DNA of 64,000 nt, from positions 1 to 64,000 of the forward strand of contig NZ_ANFM02000034.1 in NCBI RefSeq assembly GCF_000333895.2, read 5' to 3'. The notes below the pieces were generated by a model. It was not told the origin of the DNA, ran no database searches, and saw nothing but the letters and a program-made list of their open reading frames with translations. Each line of letters starts with the position of its first letter. Position 1 is the stretch's first letter. The DNA is from Grimontia indica. GTDB taxonomy: Bacteria; Pseudomonadota; Gammaproteobacteria; Enterobacterales; Vibrionaceae. Of the stretch, positions 1 through 10,372 are shown one piece after another. The position numbers and the translations under genes were made by a program.

Positions 1-53
1 TGACTACACCTGCAAAGGAACGCCGCGATCACAACGCCAGTCAAACTCGCTGA
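1..53 (+). CDS. possible 3' end of an upstream gene (partial)
   Basis: An open frame entering from the left edge (frame starting at base 3) runs 16 codons to a TGA at 51-53, about 28 bases before a strong terminator hairpin. The last residues are basic and polar and match nothing I recognise. The position of the terminator supports a gene ending near here, but another frame stays open to base 92, so the assignment of the frame is uncertain. Confidence 0.3.
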   Translation, partial: TTPAKERRDHNASQTR

Positions 54-81
54 ATCCTGCATCTTCAGGTTGTTTGGGTAT

Positions 82-116
82 AAGCCGGTGACACGATTCG
101 TGCACCGGCTTTTTTG
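82..116 (+). terminator. rho-independent terminator
   Basis: The arms AAGCCGGTG (82-90) and CACCGGCTT (103-111) pair perfectly. Inside them CACG/CGTG continues the stem with one bulged A and an ATT loop. A run of T follows directly. It ends transcription of the gene entering from the left, ahead of the chemotaxis gene. Confidence 0.85.
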
Positions 117-242
117 TTGCTCCAGATCGGGCTTCTTTCTCCCAGAAACCATTAAGTTAGCTTTTTCGCTCAATTGCGTGCCTCAAGAGGAATAATGGGA
201 TTTTTCAACTAGTATTCTATGAGAGGAACAGGAGTCTCAAAA

Positions 243-2675
243 ATGCAAAACTCTTTCATGTCACCACTGAAACGAGCCATAAGCAGTATTTTTGGCTTCG
301 ATGCAGAACTCGAGTCGGAGGCGAACGCCAAGATCGCTGCCTTGGATAAGTCTCTCGCCATCATCGAATTTGATACCAAAGGGAATATTCTCTCAGCCAA
401 CGAGAATTTTCTGAAAGTGATGGGTTATACCCCGGACGAAATCATCGGAAAACATCATTCCTTGTTCGTGGAAAAGGCATTTGCCAGTTCCAGTGAGTAC
501 AGGGATTTTTGGCAAAGACTGTCAAACGGTAAGTCAGTGTCTGGTGAGTTCAAGCGAATTGGCAAAAACGGTATCGATGTCTGGATTCAGGCAACTTATA
601 ACCCTGTTTATTCGCCCAAAGGAGGCGTCGTGAAAGTGGTGAAATTCGCGACCGATATTACTCAGGAAAAAAATAAGAACCTCGACACCTTGGGGCAGAT
701 TAAAGCCATTAACCGCAGTCAGGCGGTGATCGAGTTTGACCTTAAAGGCAATATCCTGCGTGCCAACGAAAACTTCCTGGGTGCGATGGGGTACACCGAA
801 AAAGAGGTGGTGGGCAAACACCATTCCATGTTCGTGGAACCTGCGACGGCACAGTCTGGAGAATACAAAGGCTTTTGGGCAAAACTGGCCAAAGGTGAAT
901 ACCAAAGTGCCGTATACAAGCGTTTTGCCAAAGGCGGCAGAGAAGTTTGGATCAGTGCTTCGTACAACCCAATTTTCGATGACAATGGTAAACCATTCAA
1001 AGTGGTGAAGTTCGCGACAGATGTGACCGAACAGAAGATGCGTAATGCTGATTTCTCTGGTCAAATCCGAGCTATTGGGAAATCGCAGGCTGTGATTGAA
1101 TTTGAGCTGGACGGCACCATTCGCACCGCCAACGAAAACTTTCTTAACACTGTAGGCTACACACTGGAAGAAGTGCAGGGTAAACACCACTCGATGTTTG
1201 CCCCCCCAGGATTGAAAAACTCCCGGGAGTACAAAGAATTCTGGAAATCGCTTGCGGCGGGTGAATTCTTTTCCGGGGAATTCGAGCGCGTCGGAAAAGG
1301 CGGCCGCCAAATCTGGATTCAGGCTTCTTATAACCCGATTTTTGACCTTAACGGTAAGCCATTCAAAGTCGTGAAGTATGCGTCTGACATTACCGATCAA
1401 AAACTGAAAAATGCCGATTACGAAGGCCAGATTGAAGCGATTGGCAAATCTCAGGCAGTGATTGAATTCAACATGGACGGCACCATTCGCCACGCTAACG
1501 AGAATTTCTTGGCAGCGATGGGATACTCCCTGAGCGAAGTGAAAGGGCGTCACCACTCCATGTTTGTTGACCCTGAATATAAAAACTCAGCCGAGTACAA
1601 AGCCTTCTGGGACAAACTCAACCGCGGTGAGTATGAGTCTGCCGAGTTCCAGCGCTTTGCCAAAGGTGGCAGGGAAATTTGGATTCAGGCTTCATACAAC
1701 CCCATCTGCGACGCCAGTGGCAAGCCATTCAAAGTGGTGAAATACGCCACAGACATTACCGCTAAAAAGCGGGCAGTGGCAAAAATCAGTGCGTGTTTGG
1801 TGTCTCTGTCGAAAGGGGATTTGAGCGTATCTATTCCTTCAAAATTGGATGAAGAGTTTGAACCTGTCAGGGAAGCACTGAATTCCACCATCGAGCGATT
1901 GAACGAGCTGGTGGTGGATATCAACCGCACGGCGACGTCTGTCAGTAACGCTGCCCGCGAAATCAAGGTGGGTACCAGTGACCTGAGTGATCGCACTGAA
2001 TCGCAAGCGAGTAGCCTTGAAGAAACTGCCGCCAGCATGCAGGAAATGACCTCTACGGTGCAGCAAAATGCCGATACATCGCAAAGCGCCGTTAAGCAGG
2101 CCAGCGAAGCTACCAAAAAGGCTGAGCGAGGCGGCTCGGTGGTGGAAGATGCGGTCAACGCCATGGCTGAAATTGAAAACTCCAGTAAGCAGATTTCAGA
2201 CATCATTGGCGTTATCAACGAGATTGCTTTCCAAACTAACCTGTTAGCACTGAACGCCGCGGTAGAAGCAGCACGCGCTGGTGAGCAAGGCCGTGGATTC
2301 GCGGTGGTGGCCGGTGAGGTGCGTAACCTTGCCCAGCGAAGTGCCAAAGCCTCGGTGGAAATCAAAGACCTTATCAATGCCAGCGTTAACAAGGTCAAAG
2401 ACGGTACACAACTGGTGCGTGAGTCGGGTGAGAACTTGGTAGAAATTGTGGATGCTATTCGCAGTGTATCTTCCATGATCGACAACATGAGCACGGCAAC
2501 ACAGGAACAGTATCAGGGGATCGGTGAAATTAACCGAGCGGTCACCGAAATGGATAACATGACGCAGCAAAATGCCGGGCTTGCTGAAGAAGCAACCGCG
2601 GCGAGTGAAAACATGCTGGTGGAAGCAGAAAACCTGCAGGAGCTTGTCAGGTTCTTTAAAACCCGCAGCGCCTGA
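243..2675 (+). CDS. methyl-accepting chemotaxis protein, four tandem PAS domains
   Basis: Cytoplasmic chemotaxis transducer of 810 residues; its output domain should control the CheA kinase. Four PAS domains of about 122 residues repeat in tandem (roughly residues 35-520), each with an ANENFL motif and a GKHHSMF-like motif. A short HAMP-like linker follows, then the MCP signalling hairpin with the conserved tip [20 protein letters not shown]. No membrane segment is visible, so signals must be intracellular or membrane-diffusible (PAS domains often bind haem, flavin or small ligands; the ligand here is unknown). The start at 243 is preferred over 219 because GGAG at 231-234 lies 8 bases upstream, while 219 has no ribosome binding site. 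A hairpin terminator follows. No C-terminal receptor-methylation tether is visible. Confidence 0.93.
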   Translation: MQNSFMSPLKRAISSIFGFDAELESEANAKIAALDKSLAIIEFDTKGNILSANENFLKVMGYTPDEIIGKHHSLFVEKAFASSSEYRDFWQRLSNGKSVSGEFKRIGKNGIDVWIQATYNPVYSPKGGVVKVVKFATDITQEKNKNLDTLGQIKAINRSQAVIEFDLKGNILRANENFLGAMGYTEKEVVGKHHSMFVEPATAQSGEYKGFWAKLAKGEYQSAVYKRFAKGGREVWISASYNPIFDDNGKPFKVVKFATDVTEQKMRNADFSGQIRAIGKSQAVIEFELDGTIRTANENFLNTVGYTLEEVQGKHHSMFAPPGLKNSREYKEFWKSLAAGEFFSGEFERVGKGGRQIWIQASYNPIFDLNGKPFKVVKYASDITDQKLKNADYEGQIEAIGKSQAVIEFNMDGTIRHANENFLAAMGYSLSEVKGRHHSMFVDPEYKNSAEYKAFWDKLNRGEYESAEFQRFAKGGREIWIQASYNPICDASGKPFKVVKYATDITAKKRAVAKISACLVSLSKGDLSVSIPSKLDEEFEPVREALNSTIERLNELVVDINRTATSVSNAAREIKVGTSDLSDRTESQASSLEETAASMQEMTSTVQQNADTSQSAVKQASEATKKAERGGSVVEDAVNAMAEIENSSKQISDIIGVINEIAFQTNLLALNAAVEAARAGEQGRGFAVVAGEVRNLAQRSAKASVEIKDLINASVNKVKDGTQLVRESGENLVEIVDAIRSVSSMIDNMSTATQEQYQGIGEINRAVTEMDNMTQQNAGLAEEATAASENMLVEAENLQELVRFFKTRSA

Positions 2676-2691
2676 TCTTTCGCGGATAACT

Positions 2692-2727
2692 AAATAAGCC
2701 GGACTCATGTCCGGCTTATTTATTTGT
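2692..2727. terminator. bidirectional terminator between convergent chemotaxis genes
   Basis: A perfect 13-bp stem (AAATAAGCCGGAC, 2692-2704, with its complement at 2709-2721) around a TCAT loop. A/T runs on both sides would allow it to serve the plus-strand receptor gene and the minus-strand receptor gene that ends at 2788. Confidence 0.85.
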
Positions 2728-2787
2728 TGCGTATCTTATTGACGAGCTCAGGTTGTGGAAGCTCTCTGCATCTCGTCGTCTCAACGT

Positions 2788-5769
2788 CTATTTGTCGTTA
2801 TCGCCGTCATAGAACTCGAATTCAATGTCGTCGTCATCGTCTTCCACATCGTCTTTTGCCTTCGATGCGAACTGGAATTTTGGTTTTGAGGGTGGGCTTT
2901 GCACCTCGATATCGTCATCCAGTTCGCGATAGCTGTCATCACTGAATTCGAGGAAGCCATCATCCTCGTCGTCAAGCTCCTCTTCAAGAAGGGAAGCGTC
3001 TTGCTCTTCTGGCAGGTCAAAGAAGGCGACCATTTCCGTCATGTCTTGTGAAAGGCTCCACATGCCTTCACTGGCGGTGGTGACTTGCTCGACCAGCGCT
3101 GCGTTCTTCTGGGTGACGCTGTCCATTTTGGTGATCGAGATATTCACTTGCTCTATGCCAACACTTTGCTCTTGGGCAGCGTCAGAGATTTCTGCCATTT
3201 TGCCGCCCATCTCTTCCACCATAGAAACGATTTCTGCCAGAGTCTTTCCTGAGTTGCTGACGTATTCTGCCCCGACTTCCACTTTCTTGTTGCTGGCTTC
3301 AATCAGCTCTTTAATCTCTTTGGCTGCGCTGGCAGAGCGTTGAGCTAAGTTTCTGACCTCACCTGCCACCACGGCAAAACCACGGCCTTGTTCACCTGCT
3401 CGTGCCGCCTCAACAGCAGCATTGAGCGCTAGCAGATTTGTCTGGAAAGCGATCTCATCAATCACGCCAATAATCTCCCCAATTTCGCTACTGGCTGTAC
3501 TGATATCTTCCATGGCGTTGATAGTGCGGGTAATGGCTTGACCGCCTTCTCGGGCTTTAGCCCGTGCTTTCATGCTGACCAGTTTGGTGGAAAGTGCGTT
3601 TTCAGCGCTCTGTTTCACTGTGCTGGTCATTTCTTCCATTCTGCTCGATGTTGCCTGCAGTGAGGTTGCCTGTTCGTCTGTGCGAAGGCTCAGATCCTGA
3701 TTCCCTGCCACAATTTCCCGTGATGACACAGAAACCGTCCCTGCTGTTTCACGGATACGACGGATCACATCGGTGAGCTTGTCGATGGTCTGGTTGGTGT
3801 CTTTCTTGAGTTGGCCGAGTCGACCTGTGTAGTTTTTATCCATGCGCTCTGTCAGGTTACCCTGCGCCATCGCCGCCAGTATGCGCTGCATGTCTGCCAA
3901 GGAGTCATCGATGTTTTTGGTCAGGGTGTTGAGCCCTTCAGCGAGGTTGTAGAAAAATCCCTGTTTTCCTGTCATCTCAATGCGGGCACTGAAATCGCCC
4001 CGCGCCGCCGCGGATATTACATTGTCGATTTCCCGTTCAATAGCCACTTCACTCGTGCGGTCAGTCCATTCGATCACTGTGCCTATGCGTTCACCCTCAT
4101 CGTCAAACATCGGCTGGGCGCTGATAGCCATCACTTTGGTGCCGACAAAGAATTCACTGGTGAAGGTTTCTGAGACGTTTTCCAACACTTGTCGCTGGTG
4201 GTGTGGGTCCTTGTGGAACAGGTCGATGGATTGACCGACCACCGAATCAGGGTCGAAGTCTGGAAGTTCTTGCCTGAAATCGTCCGCGGCAGTTTGCAGC
4301 ATCTCTTTCGCGGCGTTATTCAGGTAGATGACCTGGTGTTCACTGTCAGACATCATGATGTTGTTCGAAACGCAATCCAGCGCTTGTCTGACTCTGGCGT
4401 TCTCTTCGGCAATGGTTCGTGCTTCCTGCTCAAAAGCCTGTTTAACAAACTCTGCCCTCTCGGCGTTTTCCAATGACGCGTTGGTGGCCTCTTTGATTGA
4501 ATGCAAATCGCCCTTGTAGTCGCCGTTGATGCGAAGGCTCAAGTCGCCTTCCGCAATGCGTTCCATGACCCTGTTTATCTCGCTGAGCGCGTTTTGGGTT
4601 TCTGTCATTAGCGTATTGAATGCTTTGGCGGATTGGCACACTTCATCTGAGCCCCTGACGGGCAGACGGATGGAGTAGTCGCCTTCCCTTGAAACGGCTT
4701 TCAAGCTTCGGGTCATGTTGATGATAGGGCGCGTCACTGATCGGGTAATGGTCAGGGCGATGATTGCCCCCACGACGACGCCAATAATACCGGTAAGCTT
4801 TAAAACCTGTGTGATGGAGGCGTTCATTTCCGCCAGTTGCGCAACTTCTTTATTAAGCTGTGCCCGTTGCAGGGCATCCAGGTCTTGCACCAGTTGCTGT
4901 GAAAGTACAGAGAGGGGAGAGGCTTTGGTTCCCAGCAGATACTGCGACATATTCCAGCGTTTTGACTCACGTATTTGATACATTTTGTCTACGTCATCGG
5001 CAAAGCGGTCACGCAGCGGTGAATAGCTGTCAAAGAGCTCCCGTTGCTCTCGGGTTAGCAGGTAACGTTTACTTTCAATGTCATAGAAAGCGCCACTGTT
5101 CGCGGTCCAATGCTGGATATAGGTGGCTTTGTAATTCTGATCGCCACTGATGAGATATGAGCGGGCTGAGGCAAAAGCGAGAGAAAGTGAGGCACTTGAG
5201 TGGGCAAAGACACCAAGCAACTTCTTTCTCTCAGGTGTAGACGGTAGAGATTGTTCCAGTTGGGCGAGTTGATTGATGTCATCAAGCATTCTCATCGCGA
5301 CGGGAGAAATATCCAATTTGAACATCTTCATCGCGGGTTGCTCATCTTCGGTATGGGCAATTTGTTCTGCTTCGTCCTGAGCATTTCGGTACTGTTTCAG
5401 GCTGACTTCCAGCGCGGACAGTTTTTCGGCATAGCCCATGATATGTTGATTGTTTAACGTATTTTCTTTGAGGACGGCCATTTGCTGGTCAATGCTGTCC
5501 CAAACTTCCTGACGCTGTGTTTTCAGCTTTTCATCGCCCAGCACCAGATATCCGCGCAAAATGGCAAGAGACTTATTGATTTCCCCTACCAGACCGCTGG
5601 CAGCCAATGTGCTGGGAAATGTTGAATTGACCAGCTCATTTTCCAATGCCTGCAGGTTGCGTAATCTGTCATTTGAGATGACCACGGCTGTGACAAGAAT
5701 GGCAAGGATTAATCCAAAGCCAAATGCCAAGCGTTTACCTATCGTGATGCGAAATATTTTATGGTTCAT
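2788..5769 (-). CDS. membrane methyl-accepting chemotaxis protein with PAS and multiple HAMP domains
   Basis: A 993-residue inner-membrane chemotaxis transducer. Membrane segments lie at about residues 14-32 and 325-341, bounding a roughly 290-residue periplasmic helical sensor. A HAMP domain and a second HAMP-like unit follow (about 342-450), then a PAS domain (about 460-575), further HAMP-like repeats, and the MCP hairpin with tip motif [16 protein letters not shown]. The C-terminus is an unusually acidic tail of about 80 residues rich in Asp and Glu, without the NWETF-type pentapeptide. The gene lies 24 bases behind a small exported protein gene on the same strand and is probably cotranscribed with it. 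Ligand unknown. Confidence 0.93.
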   Translation of the reverse strand: MNHKIFRITIGKRLAFGFGLILAILVTAVVISNDRLRNLQALENELVNSTFPSTLAASGLVGEINKSLAILRGYLVLGDEKLKTQRQEVWDSIDQQMAVLKENTLNNQHIMGYAEKLSALEVSLKQYRNAQDEAEQIAHTEDEQPAMKMFKLDISPVAMRMLDDINQLAQLEQSLPSTPERKKLLGVFAHSSASLSLAFASARSYLISGDQNYKATYIQHWTANSGAFYDIESKRYLLTREQRELFDSYSPLRDRFADDVDKMYQIRESKRWNMSQYLLGTKASPLSVLSQQLVQDLDALQRAQLNKEVAQLAEMNASITQVLKLTGIIGVVVGAIIALTITRSVTRPIINMTRSLKAVSREGDYSIRLPVRGSDEVCQSAKAFNTLMTETQNALSEINRVMERIAEGDLSLRINGDYKGDLHSIKEATNASLENAERAEFVKQAFEQEARTIAEENARVRQALDCVSNNIMMSDSEHQVIYLNNAAKEMLQTAADDFRQELPDFDPDSVVGQSIDLFHKDPHHQRQVLENVSETFTSEFFVGTKVMAISAQPMFDDEGERIGTVIEWTDRTSEVAIEREIDNVISAAARGDFSARIEMTGKQGFFYNLAEGLNTLTKNIDDSLADMQRILAAMAQGNLTERMDKNYTGRLGQLKKDTNQTIDKLTDVIRRIRETAGTVSVSSREIVAGNQDLSLRTDEQATSLQATSSRMEEMTSTVKQSAENALSTKLVSMKARAKAREGGQAITRTINAMEDISTASSEIGEIIGVIDEIAFQTNLLALNAAVEAARAGEQGRGFAVVAGEVRNLAQRSASAAKEIKELIEASNKKVEVGAEYVSNSGKTLAEIVSMVEEMGGKMAEISDAAQEQSVGIEQVNISITKMDSVTQKNAALVEQVTTASEGMWSLSQDMTEMVAFFDLPEEQDASLLEEELDDEDDGFLEFSDDSYRELDDDIEVQSPPSKPKFQFASKAKDDVEDDDDDIEFEFYDGDNDK

Positions 5770-5793
5770 CTTTGCTCACTCTATCTGCTGCAT

Positions 5794-6453
5794 TTACTCG
5801 CTAAGGAGAACAATCAGTTTGCGGTCGATCAGGTCGACCATGGCATAAACATCTGACGGTGTTTTTGGGCGCTGATAAGTCCGGTTGCTGTAGAAGTCAC
5901 CAAAGCTGTTTTCGGGTTCCATGACGGAAAGGGTGGCGGCAATGGTGTCAAGGCAGGATCCGGCCAACAGAAAAACTTCAGCGGGGATGGCCTGGGCTTT
6001 TTCACGGGTGACACGTTCAACGAGATCGATGCCGTAGTCGTCGGCGAGTTGGTCAATGCGGTTGGCTAGTTGGCTCAGGGCGACGAAGACCTGCTCGGGT
6101 GTGTAGCCCTGCACGGGAATGATTTTTCTTGGCAATGAAGAGGTGAGTTCAGGTTTGTATCGGTAGGCATAGTGCATCACGATGGCATCAACATTTTTAA
6201 CCAGCGAGAACACCTCGGTAGGGGTCAGCTCCCCGTAACGGTCCGAATAACCATAGGCCTTGGTGTCATGTGTATTCGCAAAGGCTGGGCACGCCATAAA
6301 AATCACAAGACTTAGATAGCAGGCTGTAACCCACCTGCCAAAACACGGCATCTGACAAAGCATCTGGTTCTTTAATTGCAGCACTTCTTTCATCACCACA
6401 TTTGCCATTTCTGAGATTGATACGATTGAATCAATAACGTGACTTTGGTCCAC
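5794..6453 (-). CDS. exported protein with four-fold PxxV repeat, chemotaxis operon partner
   Basis: Not recognised as a named family. The frame opens with GTG at 6453 (219 residues), but a conventional signal peptide begins at the internal ATG at 6363 (hydrophobic core about residues 43-58, cleavage after AFA), so that start may be the real one; neither has a strong ribosome binding site. The mature part has four degenerate copies of a motif P-x-x-V-F/Y followed by an amphipathic helix (PTEVFSLV, PEQVFVAL, PAEVFLLA, PSDVYAMV). The gene immediately precedes the membrane chemotaxis receptor, which suggests a periplasmic ligand-binding or accessory role. That role is inference from position only. 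Confidence 0.7.
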   Translation of the reverse strand: MDQSHVIDSIVSISEMANVVMKEVLQLKNQMLCQMPCFGRWVTACYLSLVIFMACPAFANTHDTKAYGYSDRYGELTPTEVFSLVKNVDAIVMHYAYRYKPELTSSLPRKIIPVQGYTPEQVFVALSQLANRIDQLADDYGIDLVERVTREKAQAIPAEVFLLAGSCLDTIAATLSVMEPENSFGDFYSNRTYQRPKTPSDVYAMVDLIDRKLIVLLSE

Positions 6454-6559
6454 ATTTAAGTCTAGACCGATATGGCAAAACGTGTGGTAGCAGGCTTTTC
6501 TCTAACTCCCTGTTTATGAAAGAGTCCCTGGTTGTTGAAGAGTAGGGGAAGTGCGGAAG

Positions 6560-6594
6560 TTTGAAAAACAAAAAGCCGCATTAAAAAGCGGCTT
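6560..6594 (-). terminator. terminator overlapping the end of the LysR gene
   Basis: On the minus strand a 7-bp stem AAGCCGC (6588-6594) pairs with GCGGCTT (6573-6579) across an 8-base loop and is followed by a T-rich run. The 5' arm lies within the last codons of the LysR gene, just before its TAA stop at 6581-6583. Confidence 0.7.
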
Positions 6595-7471
6595 CGTCGG
6601 CAGCGGCAATTTGCTGTAGCCAGCGCCCCAGTTTCAAGATTTCTGGCTGCCTTGCGCGGTGTTTTTTGTAGACGAAATAGAGGCTGTCTCCGGTAGGAAT
6701 TTCATGCAGGGGAATACGTACCAGCTGTTCGCGGTCTATCTCGTTCATAAAGTAGTGGTTGAGCAGGGTGACGCCATGGGAATAGCGCGCCGCTTCTGTC
6801 GCGAGCAACATATGGCTGAAGGTGTGAATTTTTACGTCTCTGGGCAGTGTGTAGCCTCCGACCTTACACCACTCTTTCCAGTCGTTTTCCATCAAGGATC
6901 TTACAGACAGCAAAGGATATTCCCAAAGCGCATCAGGCAAGGGTTTGTCTTTGATTTGTTGCCAGATTTTGGTGCTGCACACAGGGTAAATGTATTCGGT
7001 ATACAAAAGCTCGTATTCGTAGTTTTTACCGGGCGCAAAGTCGGTGATAAAGCAGTCGCCCATTTTGTCTGAGAGATCCGGGCGATGAGCGTACATCTCG
7101 AGGGAAAGATCGATTTCAGGGTGCTTGGTGCGAAAATCTGAAAGTTGGGGCATGAGCCATTTCACCGCAAGCGAGCTAAACACGGCCAGACGAAGATTGC
7201 CAGAAACCCCCTCTCGAACCTGAAGACTGGCGCGGGCAATGGCCTGGAGTGGGTCGCCAATATCGTCATAGTAACGTTGCCCCACCGGGGTTAAGTGCAA
7301 GTTCCGACCCTGGCGTTCAAAAAGGGACTCTCCCAGAAAATCTTCCAGTAAACGGATCTGGTGGCTGACGGCACTTTGGGTCACGTTCAAAGACTCTGCT
7401 GCGCGCGAGAAGCTATTCAAGCGGGCAGTGGCTTCGAAATATTGAACGGCTCGGAGCGGTGGAAGTTTCAT
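6581..7471 (-). CDS. LysR-family transcriptional regulator, GcvA-like
   Basis: DNA-binding regulator of 296 residues, the usual LysR length. The N-terminal winged helix-turn-helix (about residues 6-64) carries the GcvA-subgroup opening LPPLRAVQYFEATAR and the recognition helix VTQSAVSHQI. A substrate-binding-like effector domain fills the rest. It is divergent from the EamA transporter gene starting at 7588, with a 116-base shared control region, so it probably regulates that exporter and itself. Effector unknown; GcvA-like members often respond to amino acids. Confidence 0.9.
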   Translation of the reverse strand: MKLPPLRAVQYFEATARLNSFSRAAESLNVTQSAVSHQIRLLEDFLGESLFERQGRNLHLTPVGQRYYDDIGDPLQAIARASLQVREGVSGNLRLAVFSSLAVKWLMPQLSDFRTKHPEIDLSLEMYAHRPDLSDKMGDCFITDFAPGKNYEYELLYTEYIYPVCSTKIWQQIKDKPLPDALWEYPLLSVRSLMENDWKEWCKVGGYTLPRDVKIHTFSHMLLATEAARYSHGVTLLNHYFMNEIDREQLVRIPLHEIPTGDSLYFVYKKHRARQPEILKLGRWLQQIAAADEAAF

Positions 7472-7587
7472 TATCTAAAAAACTCATAGAACCTGAATAA
7501 TCATCATTATACGTCATGAAAAACTGCCGCTACTATGAGGATTCTGTGAGCTATGTTGCTATTTCTCGCTTAAAGGAGGTATTAGGT

Positions 7588-8499
7588 ATGCGCAATATCT
7601 CAGTAGGTTTCGCCATGACGTTGCTGGTGATAGGAAACCTCAGCGCAACGTTTTCCGATGCGCTGGTCAAAACCATGGAAGGAGGGCCAGACGGCGCCAT
7701 CTTCCAGTTCGCGCTGTTTCGTCAGGTATCTGCCGTGCTCATTTTGCTGCCTTTCTGTTTGACGGCACCTGTGAAGAATTTGACGTTGGGACTGAAATGG
7801 CACGCACTGCGCGCGCACATTTGGTTGCTTGGTGTGTTCTTTGCGATTGTGGCACTCACGACCATGCCACTGGCAACAGCGAATGCGATTTTCTATGCGG
7901 CACCCTTGATCATGCTTCCGCTTGCGGCGATCTTTTTGAGAGAGAAACTCTCAGTAGCATCTATCATTGCTGCCGTGGTGGGGTTTATTGGTGTATTAAT
8001 TCTGGTGCGTCCAACCGAGTTTAGCTGGGCGGCGATGTCCGCACTGATTGTGGCTGTCACGCTGGCCATCAACAACCTGTTGATCCCGAAAATTCCACGC
8101 GTTCAGACGGTGCCACAAACTCTGCTGCTGCATAACCTGATTGGTATTCCAGTGGCCTTTGCATTGGCACTTTATGAAGGTATGCCGTTCAGCCTGGACT
8201 TGTTCTGGCGCGCCGCTGGCTCGACTGCATTCATTCTGGTTTATGCTGCGACCTGTGTGATCGCGTATCGCGCAGCGGAAAGCAACAAGATTGCCAGCGC
8301 CGAATACAGCGGCTTGGTGTGTGCGGTTGGTGTGGGTTTGGTTTTCTTCGGTGAAGTGCCAGACATGCTGATGGTGGTGGGTACGACCCTGATTTTTGTA
8401 CCTTTGCTGTGGCTGGCAGGACGTGAGAAACGAAAGTCCCGCAAAGCCAAAGCGGCTGCAATGGCAAAAGCGCCAGAAGAGATTGCTGAGCCAGCATAA
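7588..8499 (+). CDS. EamA/DMT-family transporter
   Basis: Inner-membrane protein of 303 residues with about ten hydrophobic helices in two EamA repeats, as in the drug/metabolite transporter superfamily (S-adenosylmethionine or amino-acid exporters and relatives). Motifs such as TMPLATANAIFYAAPL in the first repeat are typical. The frame is open further upstream, but AAGGAGGT at 7573-7580 lies 7 bases before the ATG at 7588, which decides the start. The C-terminus is a charged cytosolic tail rich in Lys and Ala. It is divergent from the GcvA-like LysR gene. Substrate unknown. Confidence 0.88.
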   Translation: MRNISVGFAMTLLVIGNLSATFSDALVKTMEGGPDGAIFQFALFRQVSAVLILLPFCLTAPVKNLTLGLKWHALRAHIWLLGVFFAIVALTTMPLATANAIFYAAPLIMLPLAAIFLREKLSVASIIAAVVGFIGVLILVRPTEFSWAAMSALIVAVTLAINNLLIPKIPRVQTVPQTLLLHNLIGIPVAFALALYEGMPFSLDLFWRAAGSTAFILVYAATCVIAYRAAESNKIASAEYSGLVCAVGVGLVFFGEVPDMLMVVGTTLIFVPLLWLAGREKRKSRKAKAAAMAKAPEEIAEPA

Positions 8500-8521
8500 C
8501 TGAACGAAGAACAGAGAACCT

Positions 8522-8562
8522 AAAACGCTCCCCCGCTTGCAAAACCGGGGGAGCGTTTTTTT
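8522..8562 (+). terminator. strong rho-independent terminator after the EamA gene
   Basis: AAAACGCTCCCCCG (8522-8535) pairs with CGGGGGAGCGTTTT (8546-8559) around a 10-base loop, and the T run continues to about 8562. Confidence 0.92.
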
Positions 8563-8728
8563 ATGCCCAGCCGCAAAATGAAATGCATTTTTCTTAATTT
8601 GAATACTGGAAGGTGAAATGCCGGGCAGATTGGTTGAACTGCCAGAAGACAGTCAATAAAGTGAGGTAAAACAAAAGAAAAGTGAGGGTAGGGATAACTC
8701 CTTCACACGGTTGGCAAAGGAATCTCTC

Positions 8729-9355
8729 ATGTATAAATACGTCTTCGCAGCGTTATTGCCAGTGATCTTGGCTGGCTGCTCGTCTTCAGAAAAACCGACC
8801 TTTGATATCGCGGCTCAGCAGGAGAAAGAGCAGGACGCCGCGAAAAAAGGAGAAGTGCTACCGGAGCCCGCTTCTCTGTATTTTGTCAGTAGCAACGACT
8901 CACAAGACTACGATCCCGAGTGGGACGATACTCAAAAAACTAACCAACAGAAGCTGCTCATTGCCAACGGCGACCATGAAGTCACTCTCTTCACGGATCA
9001 TCTGGAATGCAAAGACCCGATGGGGCTGAGCATGGAAAGTCTGGGCACCAAGAGCATGACCATGCCGCGGGGCGAGAAAGTAACGTTGAATGTGTCTTTC
9101 CACGCTAACAGCTTTGCCGCGGGTGGTGCGTCTTGTGTGAACACCTTTACCTTCAACGTCGATGAAGGGAAAAGCTACACAGTGAACCATAAATTCAGCT
9201 TGGAAGACGGCCTATGCACTGTGTCGGTGTTTGACGATGAAGCCAAAACCGCGATTGATGTGTTTGCCCGCAAAGGCCCTTACCTTTGTACTCCTGAAGA
9301 TCTGAATGAAGACAACGCAGCCCAACGTATTGAGTTGAGCGCAGGCCGCTTCTAA
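8729..9355 (+). CDS. lipoprotein of unknown function
   Basis: A 208-residue protein with a type II signal peptide: MYKYVFAALLPVILAGC with the lipobox LAGC at Cys17. After a Ser/Lys-rich linker comes a globular region with two pairs of cysteines that could form disulphides. The ATG at 8729 is favoured over an upstream TTG at 8711 because AAAGGA lies 8 bases before it and the signal peptide starts there. Family not recognised. Its stop codon overlaps by 4 bases the end of the convergent LysR gene. Confidence 0.75.
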   Translation: MYKYVFAALLPVILAGCSSSEKPTFDIAAQQEKEQDAAKKGEVLPEPASLYFVSSNDSQDYDPEWDDTQKTNQQKLLIANGDHEVTLFTDHLECKDPMGLSMESLGTKSMTMPRGEKVTLNVSFHANSFAAGGASCVNTFTFNVDEGKSYTVNHKFSLEDGLCTVSVFDDEAKTAIDVFARKGPYLCTPEDLNEDNAAQRIELSAGRF

Positions 9356-10272
9356 TCCTTTAATTTCGCCGGAATGTTAGCGACCAAGTAACTAATGAGC
9401 GCTTTCAATCTGGCGGGTTGGTGCCGATCTCTGTGATACAGCAAATAGAGTGGCACCTTATCCACCTTCCATTCCGTAAACACCGACTCGAGTTTTCCTT
9501 CTGCTTCATAAGACGTGCAATACAGCGCGGGCAAGCGACAAATCCCATTCCCTTGAAGTGCCGCATTTAAAAGCACATGACCGTTTTTACATTGTAAATG
9601 GCCGTGAACTTCCACATCGGTATGCTGCGCTGGGTCGTCGGATTTCACGTATCGCCACTTGGAGACAGACCCGGTCAGACAGTCATGCTGCTGCAGTTCT
9701 TTGGGATGTGATGGCCTACCTTTGCGTGCGAAATAGTCCGGAGAGGCGTAGGTGCCTATCTTGATTTCTCCCAGCTCACGGCCAATCAGCAATGAATCTG
9801 CCAACGCCCCCATTCGAAGCACTAAATCAAAACGGGACTGTACCAGATCAACCCGTTCTGAGCTGAAATCAAGCTCGATGCTGATCTCCGGGTTTTCGGC
9901 GCAAAAGGCATGAATCACATCGCCAATCAAAGACTCTCCCAAGATACCGCCAACACAGTTCACCGCAATATGGCCTCGCATCTGATCAGCATCATTGCTG
10001 GCGAGAGTTATCGCTTCATCCAGTTGCGACAGCGCTGCTCGGCAACGACTAAAGAAGGTTTCTCCTGCCGCGGTTAAGCGCTGAGATCGGGTCGTACGGA
10101 TGATCAGCTGTACACCCAACCTGGCTTCCAATTGGCTTAACTGGCGAGACATATGGGCGCGGGAAGCATTCAGCGACTCTGCGGCTTTCGAGAAGCTACC
10201 GGTTTCTGCGATGGCTACAAAGGCGCGGATGTCACTCAGGCTTTCGCCGAGGATTTCTTTATTGGTGTTCAT
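9352..10272 (-). CDS. LysR-family transcriptional regulator
   Basis: A 306-residue LysR regulator: winged helix-turn-helix at about residues 10-70 (FVAIAETGSFSKAAESLN, then RAHMSRQLSQLEARLG), followed by the effector domain. The opening resembles the large group of LysR proteins (AaeR/DsdC-like and relatives) often paired with dehydrogenases. It is transcribed away from an SDR gene, with 100 bases between the two starts, so autoregulation and control of the SDR are likely. The 3' end overlaps the lipoprotein stop by 4 bases. Confidence 0.9.
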   Translation of the reverse strand: MNTNKEILGESLSDIRAFVAIAETGSFSKAAESLNASRAHMSRQLSQLEARLGVQLIIRTTRSQRLTAAGETFFSRCRAALSQLDEAITLASNDADQMRGHIAVNCVGGILGESLIGDVIHAFCAENPEISIELDFSSERVDLVQSRFDLVLRMGALADSLLIGRELGEIKIGTYASPDYFARKGRPSHPKELQQHDCLTGSVSKWRYVKSDDPAQHTDVEVHGHLQCKNGHVLLNAALQGNGICRLPALYCTSYEAEGKLESVFTEWKVDKVPLYLLYHRDRHQPARLKALISYLVANIPAKLKD

Positions 10273-10372
10273 TTGGTAACACTGAGTTTTATTGTGACAT
10301 ATATATCAACAATGATGACTTATTTAGAATGCAGCCTCAACCAAAACAACAAGGTCTTTGAGGAAGAACATC

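Noticed and set aside
243-1790. Tandem repeat array (CRISPR-like or satellite) at the start of the window
   Set aside because: The 366-base period equals 122 codons and encodes four intact PAS domains; no short repeats with spacers are present.
534-2494. Long minus-strand open frames within the four-PAS receptor gene
   Set aside because: They are antisense to a well-conserved receptor, arise from the repeated PAS units and match no protein family.
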